From NCBI GenBank assembly GCA_021846365.1, contig JAJZXC010000002.1:1-37955 (forward strand): 37,955 bases of DNA, given 5' to 3'. Origin of the DNA: Bacillota bacterium. Lineage in GTDB: Bacteria > Bacillota > Sulfobacillia > Sulfobacillales > Sulfobacillaceae. Both the position numbers and the translations under genes were made by a program. The notes under the pieces were generated by a model. It was given only the letters and a program-made list of their open reading frames with translations. It searched no databases and was not told the origin of the DNA. Shown here piece by piece: positions 31,550 through 37,955 of the stretch. How positions within the stretch are numbered: position 1 is the stretch's first letter; the number at the start of each line of letters is the position of its first letter.

Positions 31550-33436
31550 CTAACTCCCGCCGGAGCCGGCCCTTGCCTCGGGCACTTTTCCGCTTTCCAC
31601 CATCTTTAACAGGCTGAGGGCGCGCAAGAGCCGTTGCTGCGCTTCGCCGTCGGCCCCGGCCTTGGCCCCCCCGCGTGCCTTGTAGACAGCGGCCCAGGCC
31701 AGTACCTGCAGCGGATGCGGGCCCGGCCGAAGGCGACTTTTCGCCTCGTCGGCCACCGGACGGCGCCCTCGCAGCAAAGAGGCCACCGCGGCCACCAGCG
31801 ACATGGCCACCGAAAACCAGAACACGACCGCCAGCGCCTCCATAAAGGGATGGGCAATAAGGTGGGGAAAGAAAGCCCTTCCCAACAGGGTGGCGCGGCT
31901 AGCCGCCGGCAACGCGGCCAACACGGCGGGCTTAAGCACGATTTGCATCGGGTCATATCCCAGCAGCGCGGCAAACAAGGCGGCGATGGGCGGCAGATGC
32001 GCTACTGAAAGCGCCGCCGTCACCGGCACGTGATGGGAAACCAGGCCGTGGAGCAAGACCGATGGCAATCGCCGGGCCAACACGCTGATCACGATGGAAA
32101 AGAATATGCCCAGTGACAACATCTGGCCAGCATTCATAAAGGTCGCCCGCATGCCAGAGGCAACCCCGCGGTAGCGCTCGGGCACGCTGTTCATAATGGC
32201 GGCTGAGTTGGGCGAGGCAAACAGGCCCATCCCGGCGCCCACCAAGAAAATGTACCAGGCAAACGTCCAATAGTGGAAAATGGGCGGCAAGGTGGTCAGC
32301 AGGAAAAAACCCAACCCAGCCACCAGCATACCGGCCAGACCAAACCACTTGGCGCCGAAACGGTCGGAGAGGCGACCGCTCAGGGGACCCGCCACCAGAA
32401 AACCGGCCATTTGCGGTAGCGTGTCGATTCCTGCCCTAAGCGGCGTGTTGGCGAAGGAAACCCCATGAACGGGCAGCCAAATTCCCTGCAGCCAGATAAT
32501 CAGCATGAAGGCCAGACCGCCCCGGGCCACCGCCGCCAACAGGCCGGCCACGTTGCCGGCCGTAAAGGCCTGGTTGCTAAACAGGTGCAGGTCGAACATC
32601 GGATCCTCAGCGTAATGCTCGGCAACCACAAAGGCCGTCAGCAACCCGACGCCTGCCGCCAGCGAACCGATGACAAAGGGATTGGTCCAGCCCACGGCAT
32701 GGTTGTGGTAGGGCTGAATACTGTAGGTGAGCCCCAGCAGCACACCCAACAGGCCTCCGGCAAATGTGAGATTGCCGAGCCAATCCATGGACAGCGGCGG
32801 CCGTCCCGCCCGCGTTTCGTGCAGGGCCACATACGCCCAGATGGTGCCGGCAAGCCCAAAGGGCACGTTAATCAGAAACACCGCGCGCCAATCAATCGAC
32901 GCTAGCAGCCCGCCTAAGACCAGACCCAGCACCGCCCCGCCGATGCCGGCCACCTGATTCAGGCCCAAGGCCAATCCCCGCTCATTGAGGGGAAAGGCGT
33001 CGGTCAGGATGGCCGCCGAGTTAGCGAATAGAAAAGCGCCGCCGATGCCTTGCACCACACGAAAGATAATGAGCTCCCATTCTCCGCTGACTCCGTGGCC
33101 GGCAATCACCGAAAGCAGCACCGAGCCCAAAGTGAAGACGGCAAACCCGGCATTGTACAGGCGGACCCGGCCGTAGCTGTCGGAAATGCGGCCAAACGCC
33201 ACCAAAAGGATAGTCGTCGCTACATTGAAGCCCAGCAAAACCCACAACAACAGGCCGCTGGCCCCATGGGCCAGCGGATCGACGTGGATGCCGCGAAAGA
33301 TGGCGGGCAACGCGATGATCAGGCTGGTAGTATTAATCGCCGCCATCAAAATACCGAGCGTCGTGTTAGACAGCGCGATCCATTTGTAGTCAATGCCATG
33401 CCGGTGCGCGGCTTTTCGCGAGAGCGGGCTGGTCAT
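31550..33436 (-). CDS. MFS drug-efflux transporter, DHA2 (14-TM, EmrB/QacA-like) family
   Basis: A proton-coupled exporter in the cytoplasmic membrane; substrate unknown. The 628 residues contain about 14 hydrophobic helices. Motif A is GRISDSYGRVRLY after TM2, with a related GRLSDRFGAKW after TM8. The antiporter motif C region is GGAVLGLVLGGLLASIDWRA VF, with leucine where the family usually has proline (G-P-x-x-GG). The last roughly 75 residues form a basic, non-membrane tail (from about RGRRPVADEAKSRLRPGPHP), longer than in most relatives. ATG at 33436 after AAGGAGG (10 bases). Downstream of a marR gene and followed by two small membrane-protein genes; an efflux operon is the natural reading. 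Confidence 0.9.
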   Translation of the reverse strand: MTSPLSRKAAHRHGIDYKWIALSNTTLGILMAAINTTSLIIALPAIFRGIHVDPLAHGASGLLLWVLLGFNVATTILLVAFGRISDSYGRVRLYNAGFAVFTLGSVLLSVIAGHGVSGEWELIIFRVVQGIGGAFLFANSAAILTDAFPLNERGLALGLNQVAGIGGAVLGLVLGGLLASIDWRAVFLINVPFGLAGTIWAYVALHETRAGRPPLSMDWLGNLTFAGGLLGVLLGLTYSIQPYHNHAVGWTNPFVIGSLAAGVGLLTAFVVAEHYAEDPMFDLHLFSNQAFTAGNVAGLLAAVARGGLAFMLIIWLQGIWLPVHGVSFANTPLRAGIDTLPQMAGFLVAGPLSGRLSDRFGAKWFGLAGMLVAGLGFFLLTTLPPIFHYWTFAWYIFLVGAGMGLFASPNSAAIMNSVPERYRGVASGMRATFMNAGQMLSLGIFFSIVISVLARRLPSVLLHGLVSHHVPVTAALSVAHLPPIAALFAALLGYDPMQIVLKPAVLAALPAASRATLLGRAFFPHLIAHPFMEALAVVFWFSVAMSLVAAVASLLRGRRPVADEAKSRLRPGPHPLQVLAWAAVYKARGGAKAGADGEAQQRLLRALSLLKMVESGKVPEARAGSGGS

Positions 33437-33453
33437 CGCTGGTTGGCCTCCTT

Positions 33454-33547
33454 CCTTGGACGTTGTACCTCGACTCCTTGGACGTTGTACCTCGACTCCT
33501 TGGACGTTGTACCTCGACTCCTTGGACGTTGTACCTCGACTCCTTGG
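33454..33547 (-). repeat. four 22-bp tandem repeats plus a 6-bp partial copy, upstream of the MFS gene
   Basis: Four perfect head-to-tail copies (33454-33475, 33476-33497, 33498-33519, 33520-33541) and CCTTGG at 33542-33547. On the plus strand a copy begins CCTTGGACGTTGTACC and ends TCGACT. They fill most of the 132-base gap between the marR stop and the MFS start. On the transcribed strand each junction creates CCAAGGAGTCGAGG, an AAGGAG ribosome-binding-site-like sequence. There are no spacers, so this is not CRISPR. No ORF crosses it in a way that suggests a coded repeat, since 22 is not a multiple of 3. Confidence 0.95.
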
Positions 33548-33568
33548 CCTGGATTGGATGCTGATTCA

Positions 33569-34018
33569 CTATGGGTCTTGAGCTTGGAGGCGTTCGGTCA
33601 AGTCTTCCAGCGTCGTGCTCAGGCGGTCCCGCTCAGCTTGGCTCATGGCCTGCAAGGTACGGGCAACCGCCCCCTTGCGCCAAAAGTCAAGGCCCCCCAG
33701 CGTTTCTAAGCCGAGAGCGGTAATCGAGACCAGAATTCTTCGCCGATCTTGCCGGTCGAGGTCGCGCTCCACCATGCCACCCGCTTCCAGCCGCTCCATC
33801 ATTCGGGTCAGCGAAGCGGCCCGCATTCCGAGCTCTCTGGCCAGATCGCCCGCCACCACGGGTTGGGAGCGAATGCGCTGCAGCAATCGAACCTGCCCTA
33901 GGGTTAACCCGTGTGTCTTCCACAACTCAAAGGAAATGGGTTCGGCCACGGCCAACAAACGGAAGAACGCCACCGTCGCCCGAAGCACTGACGGATCGCT
34001 TTCATCTGCTTGCGTCAT
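33569..34018 (-). CDS. MarR-family transcriptional regulator
   Basis: Dimeric winged-helix regulator, 149 residues. The DNA-binding part includes LTLGQVRLLQRIRSQPVVAG DLARELGMRAASLTRMMERL EAGGMVERDLDRQDRRRILV SITALG: the recognition helix followed by the wing with the typical D.x.DRR. An N-terminal helix (RATVAFFRLLAVAEPISFEL) and a C-terminal helix (AERDRLSTTLEDLTERLQAQ) should form the dimer interface. ATG at 34018. It precedes the MFS gene on the same strand with its own consensus promoter, so it probably represses itself and the exporter and is released by a ligand. Confidence 0.92.
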   Translation of the reverse strand: MTQADESDPSVLRATVAFFRLLAVAEPISFELWKTHGLTLGQVRLLQRIRSQPVVAGDLARELGMRAASLTRMMERLEAGGMVERDLDRQDRRRILVSITALGLETLGGLDFWRKGAVARTLQAMSQAERDRLSTTLEDLTERLQAQDP

Positions 34019-34055
34019 GCCTGCACTCCTTCAACAACAGCTTTTAAGCAATCGT

Positions 34056-34064
34056 CAATAATTG
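34056..34064 (-). promoter_or_regulatory. candidate MarR operator
   Basis: CAATTATTG on the minus strand is a perfect palindrome (CAAT-T-ATTG). It lies about 5-13 bases after the expected transcription start of marR. It is short, but AT-rich palindromes at this position are usual for autoregulated MarR proteins. Confidence 0.4.
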
Positions 34065-34075
34065 TCTTCCCGAGA

Positions 34076-34104
34076 AGTATATGCGGAGATACAGAAGTTT
34101 TCAA
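34076..34104 (-). promoter_or_regulatory. sigma-A promoter of the marR-MFS operon
   Basis: On the minus strand TTGAAA (34099-34104), exactly 17 bases, TATACT (34076-34081). The leader to the marR ATG is about 50 bases. A weak TCAGG/CCTGA stem after the upstream gene's stop lies just before it. Confidence 0.78.
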
Positions 34105-34130
34105 TCAGGCCGCAACATTTAACCTGAGGA

Positions 34131-34895
34131 TTATTTAAGCCGCATCCGCTCGCGCAAGGTTTTGCCCCGATGCACGGCCACCACCGAAGCCAAGGCAATA
34201 ATCAGGCCAATCAGAACGAGTTGACCCCAAGCCGCGTGCAGCGCCCGGTCGTACAGGAACATCATGGCGACGTTGGTAGCCCCCACGCCCAGTCCGGTGG
34301 TCCAAGCAAACCGCCACACCGGAATCTGGCAGCTGCCAAAGATTAGGTTGAGGGCATCGTAAGGAATGAGGGAAATCCATCGCAAAAGAATGAGTTCTGG
34401 CGACTGCAGGGTGGCGATCACACGCTCGGCCGCAACCACCCGCGGCTGCCGCGCCCAGTGCCGCAGGATGGGCGGGCCGACCAAGCGTCCTAGAGCATAG
34501 GAAACGGCGGCCGCCAGCATCGACCCCACCCACACAATGACGACGCCCAAAATGGGTCCGTAGAGACTGAAGGCAGCAAAGGTAGGAATTTCCATCGGAA
34601 AGAAAAAGGCCACGCTATGCGCCGCCAAAAGCGCAATGAGCAAGATCGGACCCCAGGCCCCCATTTGATCGGCACCTCGGCGAATCCTCAGCGCAATCCC
34701 TTCCAACCAGCGTTCCACATGCCAATGACTTAGGTAGTGCCCAACTCCCCACCATGCCAAAGCCACCACCGCCAAAATGGCGAGGCCGCCCCCAACCCAG
34801 GGCCACCAGCCCGCGGGCCGCGAGGCCCTGTCCGTCCGCGAACGGGAAGAAGGCCATGAATCCAGAAAATGCGTGTCGACCCCCTCCTGCTGCAC
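34131..34895 (-). CDS. VTT-domain (TVP38/TMEM64, DedA-related) membrane protein
   Basis: Integral membrane protein of the VTT/DedA superfamily, members of which have been linked to lipid scrambling or transport. A hydrophobic N-terminal helix (GGGLAILAVVALAWWGVG) is followed by an amphipathic linker and the VTT core: ILLIALLAAHSVAFFFPMEI, AAFSLYGPILGVVIVWVGSM LAAAVSYALGRLVG and LLRWISLIPYDALNLIFGSC. Two further C-terminal helices complete it. The track ORF starts at 35030, inside hesB, which is unlikely. GTG at 34895 lies 8 bases after GAGG (254 residues); ATG at 34901 is an alternative. It follows hesB by about 110 bases. Confidence 0.8.
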   Translation of the reverse strand: MQQEGVDTHFLDSWPSSRSRTDRASRPAGWWPWVGGGLAILAVVALAWWGVGHYLSHWHVERWLEGIALRIRRGADQMGAWGPILLIALLAAHSVAFFFPMEIPTFAAFSLYGPILGVVIVWVGSMLAAAVSYALGRLVGPPILRHWARQPRVVAAERVIATLQSPELILLRWISLIPYDALNLIFGSCQIPVWRFAWTTGLGVGATNVAMMFLYDRALHAAWGQLVLIGLIIALASVVAVHRGKTLRERMRLK

Positions 34896-35008
34896 TTCCA
34901 TATCCTCGGCATCCCGGTGGATAATATTCCCTGCCTCTAGAGACGAGACCCTGGCTTGTCGGCGGGATTGCCAATCTCGCGGTTTCCGTCGCGTGCCCGC
35001 TTGGCCGG

Positions 35009-35326
35009 CTATTGCTGGCCTCCACCACATCCGCCGCCGTTCTTGAGCTTGGGATTGAAAAAGGTGAAGCTCTTGCCCATCAGTTCCGACCGGTAGCCGA
35101 TCTCCACGCCGTCAACATAGGGGCGGCTCTTTTCGTCGTACACCACCGTCAGCGACCCATAGCGTTGCCCGCAATCGCCCGGCCGCTCGGCCGTATCCCA
35201 CTCCATGGCAAAGCCGATCTTACCGCAATCACACACCTGACTCGCGCTCAGACGAAGCAGTTGGCCGCTTTGGGACGCCGCCAACTGACCTAATGCGCTA
35301 AGCGCATCCTCACTAATCGACACCAT
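35009..35326 (-). CDS. HesB/IscA-like protein (A-type Fe-S carrier fold)
   Basis: 105 residues matching the Fe-S biosynthesis (HesB/IscA) fold: MVSISEDALSALGQLAAS at the start, YGSLTVVYDEKSRPYVDGVE IGYRSELMGKSFTFFNPKLK at the end. Canonical carriers have a GCSG loop and a C-terminal CGCG for cluster binding. Here the loop is CDCG (C32, C34), there is an extra C52, and the tail is NGGGCGGG with only one cysteine (C100). Cluster binding is therefore possible but not standard; related HesB-like proteins lacking the cysteines exist in Bacillus. ATG at 35326 with AGGAGG 12 bases upstream, a long spacing. Own promoter upstream. Confidence 0.82.
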   Translation of the reverse strand: MVSISEDALSALGQLAASQSGQLLRLSASQVCDCGKIGFAMEWDTAERPGDCGQRYGSLTVVYDEKSRPYVDGVEIGYRSELMGKSFTFFNPKLKNGGGCGGGQQ

Positions 35327-35392
35327 CCCGGGTTAAACCTCCTCGCAGCCACCTTTTTAGCTCGTGGCGTCCTCAGCTTTTAACTGAATGGC

Positions 35393-35454
35393 GACAACTC
35401 CAGCTCCCCCCTTATCGGGGATGTGGATTGCATCAGCCGGCAACCGGAGTTGTC
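35393..35454. repeat. 9-bp inverted repeat flanking the hesB promoter core
   Basis: GACAACTCC (35393-35401) and GGAGTTGTC (35446-35454) are perfect inverted copies 44 bases apart. One overlaps the -35 element, the other lies about 20-28 bases after the expected start. A smaller stem, CCCCGATAAGGGG, sits between them. It could be paired regulator sites or an RNA/DNA hairpin. Confidence 0.7.
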
Positions 35455-35456
35455 AA
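35427..35456 (-). promoter_or_regulatory. probable sigma-A promoter of hesB
   Basis: The minus strand has a perfect TTGACA (35451-35456), an 18-base spacer and TGCAAT (35427-35432). The leader to the hesB ATG is about 95 bases. Confidence 0.6.
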
Positions 35457-35460
35457 ACGC

Positions 35461-35496
35461 TCTCTCGGTGATACGACCCTCTCTCTGTGATACTAC
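35461..35496. repeat. tandem 17-bp imperfect direct repeat immediately upstream of the hesB -35
   Basis: TCTCTCGGTGATACGAC (35461-35477) and TCTCTCTGTGATACTAC (35480-35496) match at 15 of 17 positions with a 19-base period. The inner copy ends 4 bases from the -35 element. The layout is typical of activator or response-regulator sites; the regulator is unknown. Confidence 0.75.
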
Positions 35497-35666
35497 CATA
35501 CCGGCTGTCGAGGAACGAAATGATAAGGGGTTGGCTATGCAGGCGGAGAAGGCACGCCTCAGTCGGCCCAATGGCATGGCGCCTACATCTTCCTCCCACC
35601 GACAGGGATTTTCGTGATATTGCGGAGGCAAGGGGGCTAGTTTTCGCCCGCCAACGTATCCCCCCG
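35497..35666. other. intergenic DNA without a recognisable gene
   Basis: Between the hesB promoter repeats and the stop of the second MFS gene. Short ORFs on both strands (plus 35423-35617, minus 35380-35631) overlap the promoter elements, have no recognisable motifs and lack good ribosome-binding sites. I see no strong terminator for the upstream MFS gene. Confidence 0.6.
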
Positions 35667-36860
35667 CTATCCCTGGCCCAGCACTTCGCGCACCAGGTCG
35701 CTGCTATTTGCCTGCAGCGCCATCGTCAACACCCGACCGCGAGTCAAAAGTCCGGCGATGCCCACCAATAAGATGGCACCCGCCACATAGAAGGGAACCG
35801 TCACTCCCCAGCGCTGGCCGATCAGCCCAGAAATCAAAGGTGCCACCGCGGCCCCCGACCACCGGAGAAAATTATACGCGCCCGATGAAATGGACCGGGA
35901 AAAGGGAGAGACCTCCATGGCCAAGGTGGTAAACAAGGCATTGGATATGCCGCAGAAAAATCCGGTGACAACAATAATGTAGAGCAGGCGATGGCCCGGC
36001 ATTAGACCGGCCATGATGAACAGGATGACAAGCAACGGCAGATTCCACGTCAGTATCGTTACTGGATGCATGTAGCGCAAGAGCCAATTAACGACCAGCA
36101 CCGAGGATACGGCGACCAGAATGCCCCAGAAGAAATAGGTGATGCCAAGCGTGACCGCGGCGAGATGACCCAGGGTCAACGGCGAGTAGGCCAAGATGGT
36201 AAAAAATGCGTAGCTATAGGTCAAGCCAATCAGCGCATTGGTCAGCACCGCGCGGTCGCCCAAGGCGCGGAAAATATCGCTGGCCGTGCGCGGTCGCTCC
36301 TTACGCGGCGGCTCCTTAACCAGACGCCAGGTGACCAGCAATGCGATCGCCATCAGACTCGCTGTTCCGAAGAACGGATCGCGCCAACTCATCCCGCCCA
36401 AAAAGCCCCCTAACAAGGGGCCGGAGGCAATGCCGAGGCCTAACGCCGCCTCATAAAGCGTAATCGCCGGGCCCATGCCTGCCGTCGACAGACCGACAAT
36501 AATCGACAGGGCGGTCGACGTGAAAAACGCGTTGCCGAGCCCCCAGCCACCTCGAAATAAGGCCAGTACCCCAATCGATGGCGACAAACCCGAAGCGGTC
36601 GCAAACACCACCACCGTGCCCAGTCCTAAGAGCATTGTGTGCTTGCCCCCGAGACGCGTACCGAGCACCCCGGAAGCCAGCATGGCCAAGGCCATCACCG
36701 CAATATAGCTAGTAAACAACCACTCTACTTGCGACGGCGTAGCCCCCATCGCCCGCCCGATAAGCGGCAAAATCGGATCGACCACGCCGATTCCCATAAA
36801 TGCAACAAAGGTTGCGAACGCCGTCGCCCAAACGGCTGGTGGAAAATCCTTCAGTCTCAC
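35667..36860 (-). CDS. MFS transporter, DHA1 (12-TM) drug-efflux type
   Basis: Probable proton-driven exporter of the cytoplasmic membrane, 397 residues with about 12 hydrophobic helices. The N-terminus AFATFVAFMGIGVVDPILPL IGRAMGATPSQVEWLFTSYI and motif A-like LASGVLGTRLGGKHTMLLGL resemble multidrug exporters such as Bacillus YfmO/YfiS. Motif C appears as LYEAALGLGIASGPLLGGFL GGMSWRDPFF (the expected GPLLGG). The start is GTG at 36860, 5 bases after AAGGAGG. It stands alone between a palindromic operator-like site and the hesB region. Substrate unknown. Confidence 0.88.
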   Translation of the reverse strand: MRLKDFPPAVWATAFATFVAFMGIGVVDPILPLIGRAMGATPSQVEWLFTSYIAVMALAMLASGVLGTRLGGKHTMLLGLGTVVVFATASGLSPSIGVLALFRGGWGLGNAFFTSTALSIIVGLSTAGMGPAITLYEAALGLGIASGPLLGGFLGGMSWRDPFFGTASLMAIALLVTWRLVKEPPRKERPRTASDIFRALGDRAVLTNALIGLTYSYAFFTILAYSPLTLGHLAAVTLGITYFFWGILVAVSSVLVVNWLLRYMHPVTILTWNLPLLVILFIMAGLMPGHRLLYIIVVTGFFCGISNALFTTLAMEVSPFSRSISSGAYNFLRWSGAAVAPLISGLIGQRWGVTVPFYVAGAILLVGIAGLLTRGRVLTMALQANSSDLVREVLGQG

Positions 36861-36895
36861 GGCTGCCTCCTTAGCAAGAGTTTCTCAGTCTTTTA

Positions 36896-36908
36896 TTGTA
36901 TCATACAA
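36896..36908. promoter_or_regulatory. palindromic operator-like site before the DHA1 MFS gene
   Basis: TTGTATCATACAA (minus: TTGTATGATACAA) is a perfect 6+1+6 palindrome 36 bases before the GTG start. Its right half supplies a TACAAT -10-like element on the minus strand. Candidate -35 sequences (TTGCAA, 14 bases; GTATTG, 17 bases) are imperfect. It probably binds a MarR- or TetR-type repressor; none is encoded next to it. Confidence 0.55.
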
Positions 36909-37099
36909 CTATATTTGCAATACGTTCTCGGCGCACGGGGATTGACCCTGGGACGCGCTCTCCCTATTGACGAGCTGAGGCATGTGGTCCGCAAGCTGCG
37001 GTCAACCCGTGGGCAAGAGCGCCACCCCGGGTCAACCTCGTCCGCGCCTCGGCGATGGCGGCACATCAATATCAGGATGGGGCCTGGAAACCGTTATCC

Positions 37100-37589
37100 G
37101 CGACCAGAATGGGCTGAGGCCCAGAAGTACCTGATCATACGCAAATCGGCCCACCCATCGTCCGGCTATACGGTAACCCTTCGGGAAGAGGTGGTCGCGA
37201 AGGAGTTGAACACGGCGGGATGGTTGGACATCGTAAACAAACAGATTACCGATGCCAAGGCGGCGCTTACCATTTATCGCCAAAAGGATGTAGTGGAGAA
37301 GAGGTTTCTCCGCATGAAAGTGAATCTCAATTTGGGACGGCTAGGCGTCCACAGCGATGACCGGATGCAAAACAAAGCCTTTATCGGCTTCATCGCCCTC
37401 ATTCTACTGTCCCATCTACACAACGTGATGCTGGACCAGAATCTGTATAAGCAGATGACCCTAAAGAAACTGCTCTTGACCTTAGCCAAGCTACGCGTGC
37501 AGCACATCCACGGCCACCGCATCTTATTTACCTTAACTGGGGAGCAAAAGGCCATCTACAAAGCTCTTGGAGTGAAGCAACCGATGTAG
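37100..37589 (+). pseudogene. DDE transposase of IS4/IS1634 type, C-terminal part only
   Basis: The plus frame ending at TAG 37589 contains KELNTAGWLDIVNKQITDAK, ALTIYRQKDVVEKRFLRMKV, NLNLGRLGVHSDDRMQNKAF and IGFIALILLSHLHNVMLDQN. YRxKDVVExxFxxxK with the following hydrophobic helix is the C-terminal catalytic glutamate region (Y...R...E...K signature) of IS4/IS1634-like transposases. The family is normally 400-600 residues, and the two aspartate-bearing segments upstream are missing. The ORF continues upstream into the MFS promoter region as non-homologous sequence, so the 5' boundary is uncertain (between about 36,915 and 37,100). Confidence 0.75.
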
Positions 37590-37955
37590 GTATAATTTCA
37601 GTCGGGAATTTAGGCGATTTGACTCAATGGTATGATGTCAGCAAGTCTCAGACTTCCCCGTTTGGGAGTTGTCTGATTGCTTCCGTCTGTTGTGTACCTG
37701 ACCTGACCGAGTAATCCGGGATTCTGATGGACCAACAATTCCGTGAGGACACGAAATATTCCTCCTTGTTCCTCCGCACGACTCGACTGCTTCGGCACAC
37801 GGCTTTCGGTCGGCACGAGCGGCGAGCCAAATGTCAGATCCTTCCGGGTTAATTGTGACATGGCGAAATACGTCCTGTCCAGCTCTTTTGCGATGAAATA
37901 TTGGCTCTTGCGCATCGGGTGATATAAGGTTCTTGCTTAGGAACAGATGTATGGA
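37590..37955. other. right-edge region, no confident gene
   Basis: Downstream of the transposase remnant. GGGAATTTAGG at about 37605 may belong to the element's terminal repeat. A 101-residue minus-strand ORF (37610-37915, MRKSQYFIAKELDRTYFAMS ...) shows no family I recognise, and a 60-residue shadow frame also overlaps it. It may be a decayed fragment of mobile DNA. A small AAGTC-TCA-GACTT hairpin lies within it. Confidence 0.4.

Noticed and set aside
33454-33547. CRISPR array
   Set aside because: The repeats are contiguous with no spacers, and no cas genes are present.
34131-35030. 299-residue VTT protein starting inside hesB
   Set aside because: The first about 45 residues overlap the end of hesB and look non-coding; a GAGG-spaced GTG lies downstream.
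35423-35617. 64-residue plus-strand ORF
   Set aside because: Covers the hesB promoter elements, has no motif and no supporting start signal.
37610-37915. 101-residue minus-strand ORF as a real gene
   Set aside because: No recognisable motif, no strong ribosome-binding site seen, and it lies in apparently decayed mobile DNA; kept only as a region note.

Overview
This 37,955-base window is dominated by one core translation and transcription locus, read almost entirely on the minus strand. It is a near-continuous run from rplJ (about 30.4 kb) to rplQ (about 2.0 kb): L10-L7/L12, rpoB-rpoC, an L7Ae-family protein, the str genes (S12, S7, EF-G, EF-Tu), and the S10, spc and alpha ribosomal-protein clusters with secY, adk, map, infA and rpoA. 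Accessory DNA flanks it on both sides. The organism looks like a moderately high-GC bacterium of the Bacillota (Firmicutes). The reasons are the L7Ae-like gene between rpoC and rpsL, zinc-type S14, S4 and L36, the zinc-lid adenylate kinase, strong AGGAGG ribosome-binding sites, many GTG/TTG starts, and consensus sigma-A promoters. A deep-branching lineage such as the Sulfobacillus/Thermaerobacter/Symbiobacterium neighbourhood would fit, but that placement is inference.

Left edge (1-1140): a proline dehydrogenase gene is broken by a frameshift near its start and by loss of its C-terminus at an IS200/IS605-type element. That element's tnpA has lost its front part next to the 5' end of an IS1595-like transposase gene, so the insertions appear nested. 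truA follows (1148-1900), separated from rplQ by a strong intrinsic terminator.

Centre (2010-30555): genes are tightly packed, with many ATGA/GTGA overlaps implying translational coupling. Four sigma-A-like promoters are visible: upstream of the L10 leader (TTGCAC-17-TACACT), upstream of rpoB (TTGACC-17-TATTAT, lying in one arm of a 19-bp hairpin), upstream of the L7Ae-like gene (TTGACA-18-TAGAAT), and a weaker one before infA. The usual upstream partners secE-nusG-rplK-rplA and downstream partners ecfA/ecfT and rplM-rpsI are absent here, so the cluster has been rearranged at both ends.

Right flank (30587-36908): a marR-MFS(DHA2) operon carries four 22-bp tandem repeats between the regulator and the transporter, and ends in two small paralogous two-helix membrane proteins that resemble SPW-repeat proteins. 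Next come a HesB/IscA-like gene with an elaborate promoter, a VTT/TVP38-type membrane protein, and a second, DHA1-type MFS exporter with a palindromic operator-like site. The right edge (about 37.1-37.6 kb) holds the 3' half of a DDE transposase of IS4/IS1634 type.

The main items for a second look are: arginine at position 88 of S12 (the classic K88R streptomycin-resistance change) as the apparent wild type; a four-cysteine insert in the EF-Tu G domain; the rplL-rpoB hairpin/promoter; the tandem repeats and small membrane-protein pair of the efflux operon; and the repeat-rich hesB promoter.
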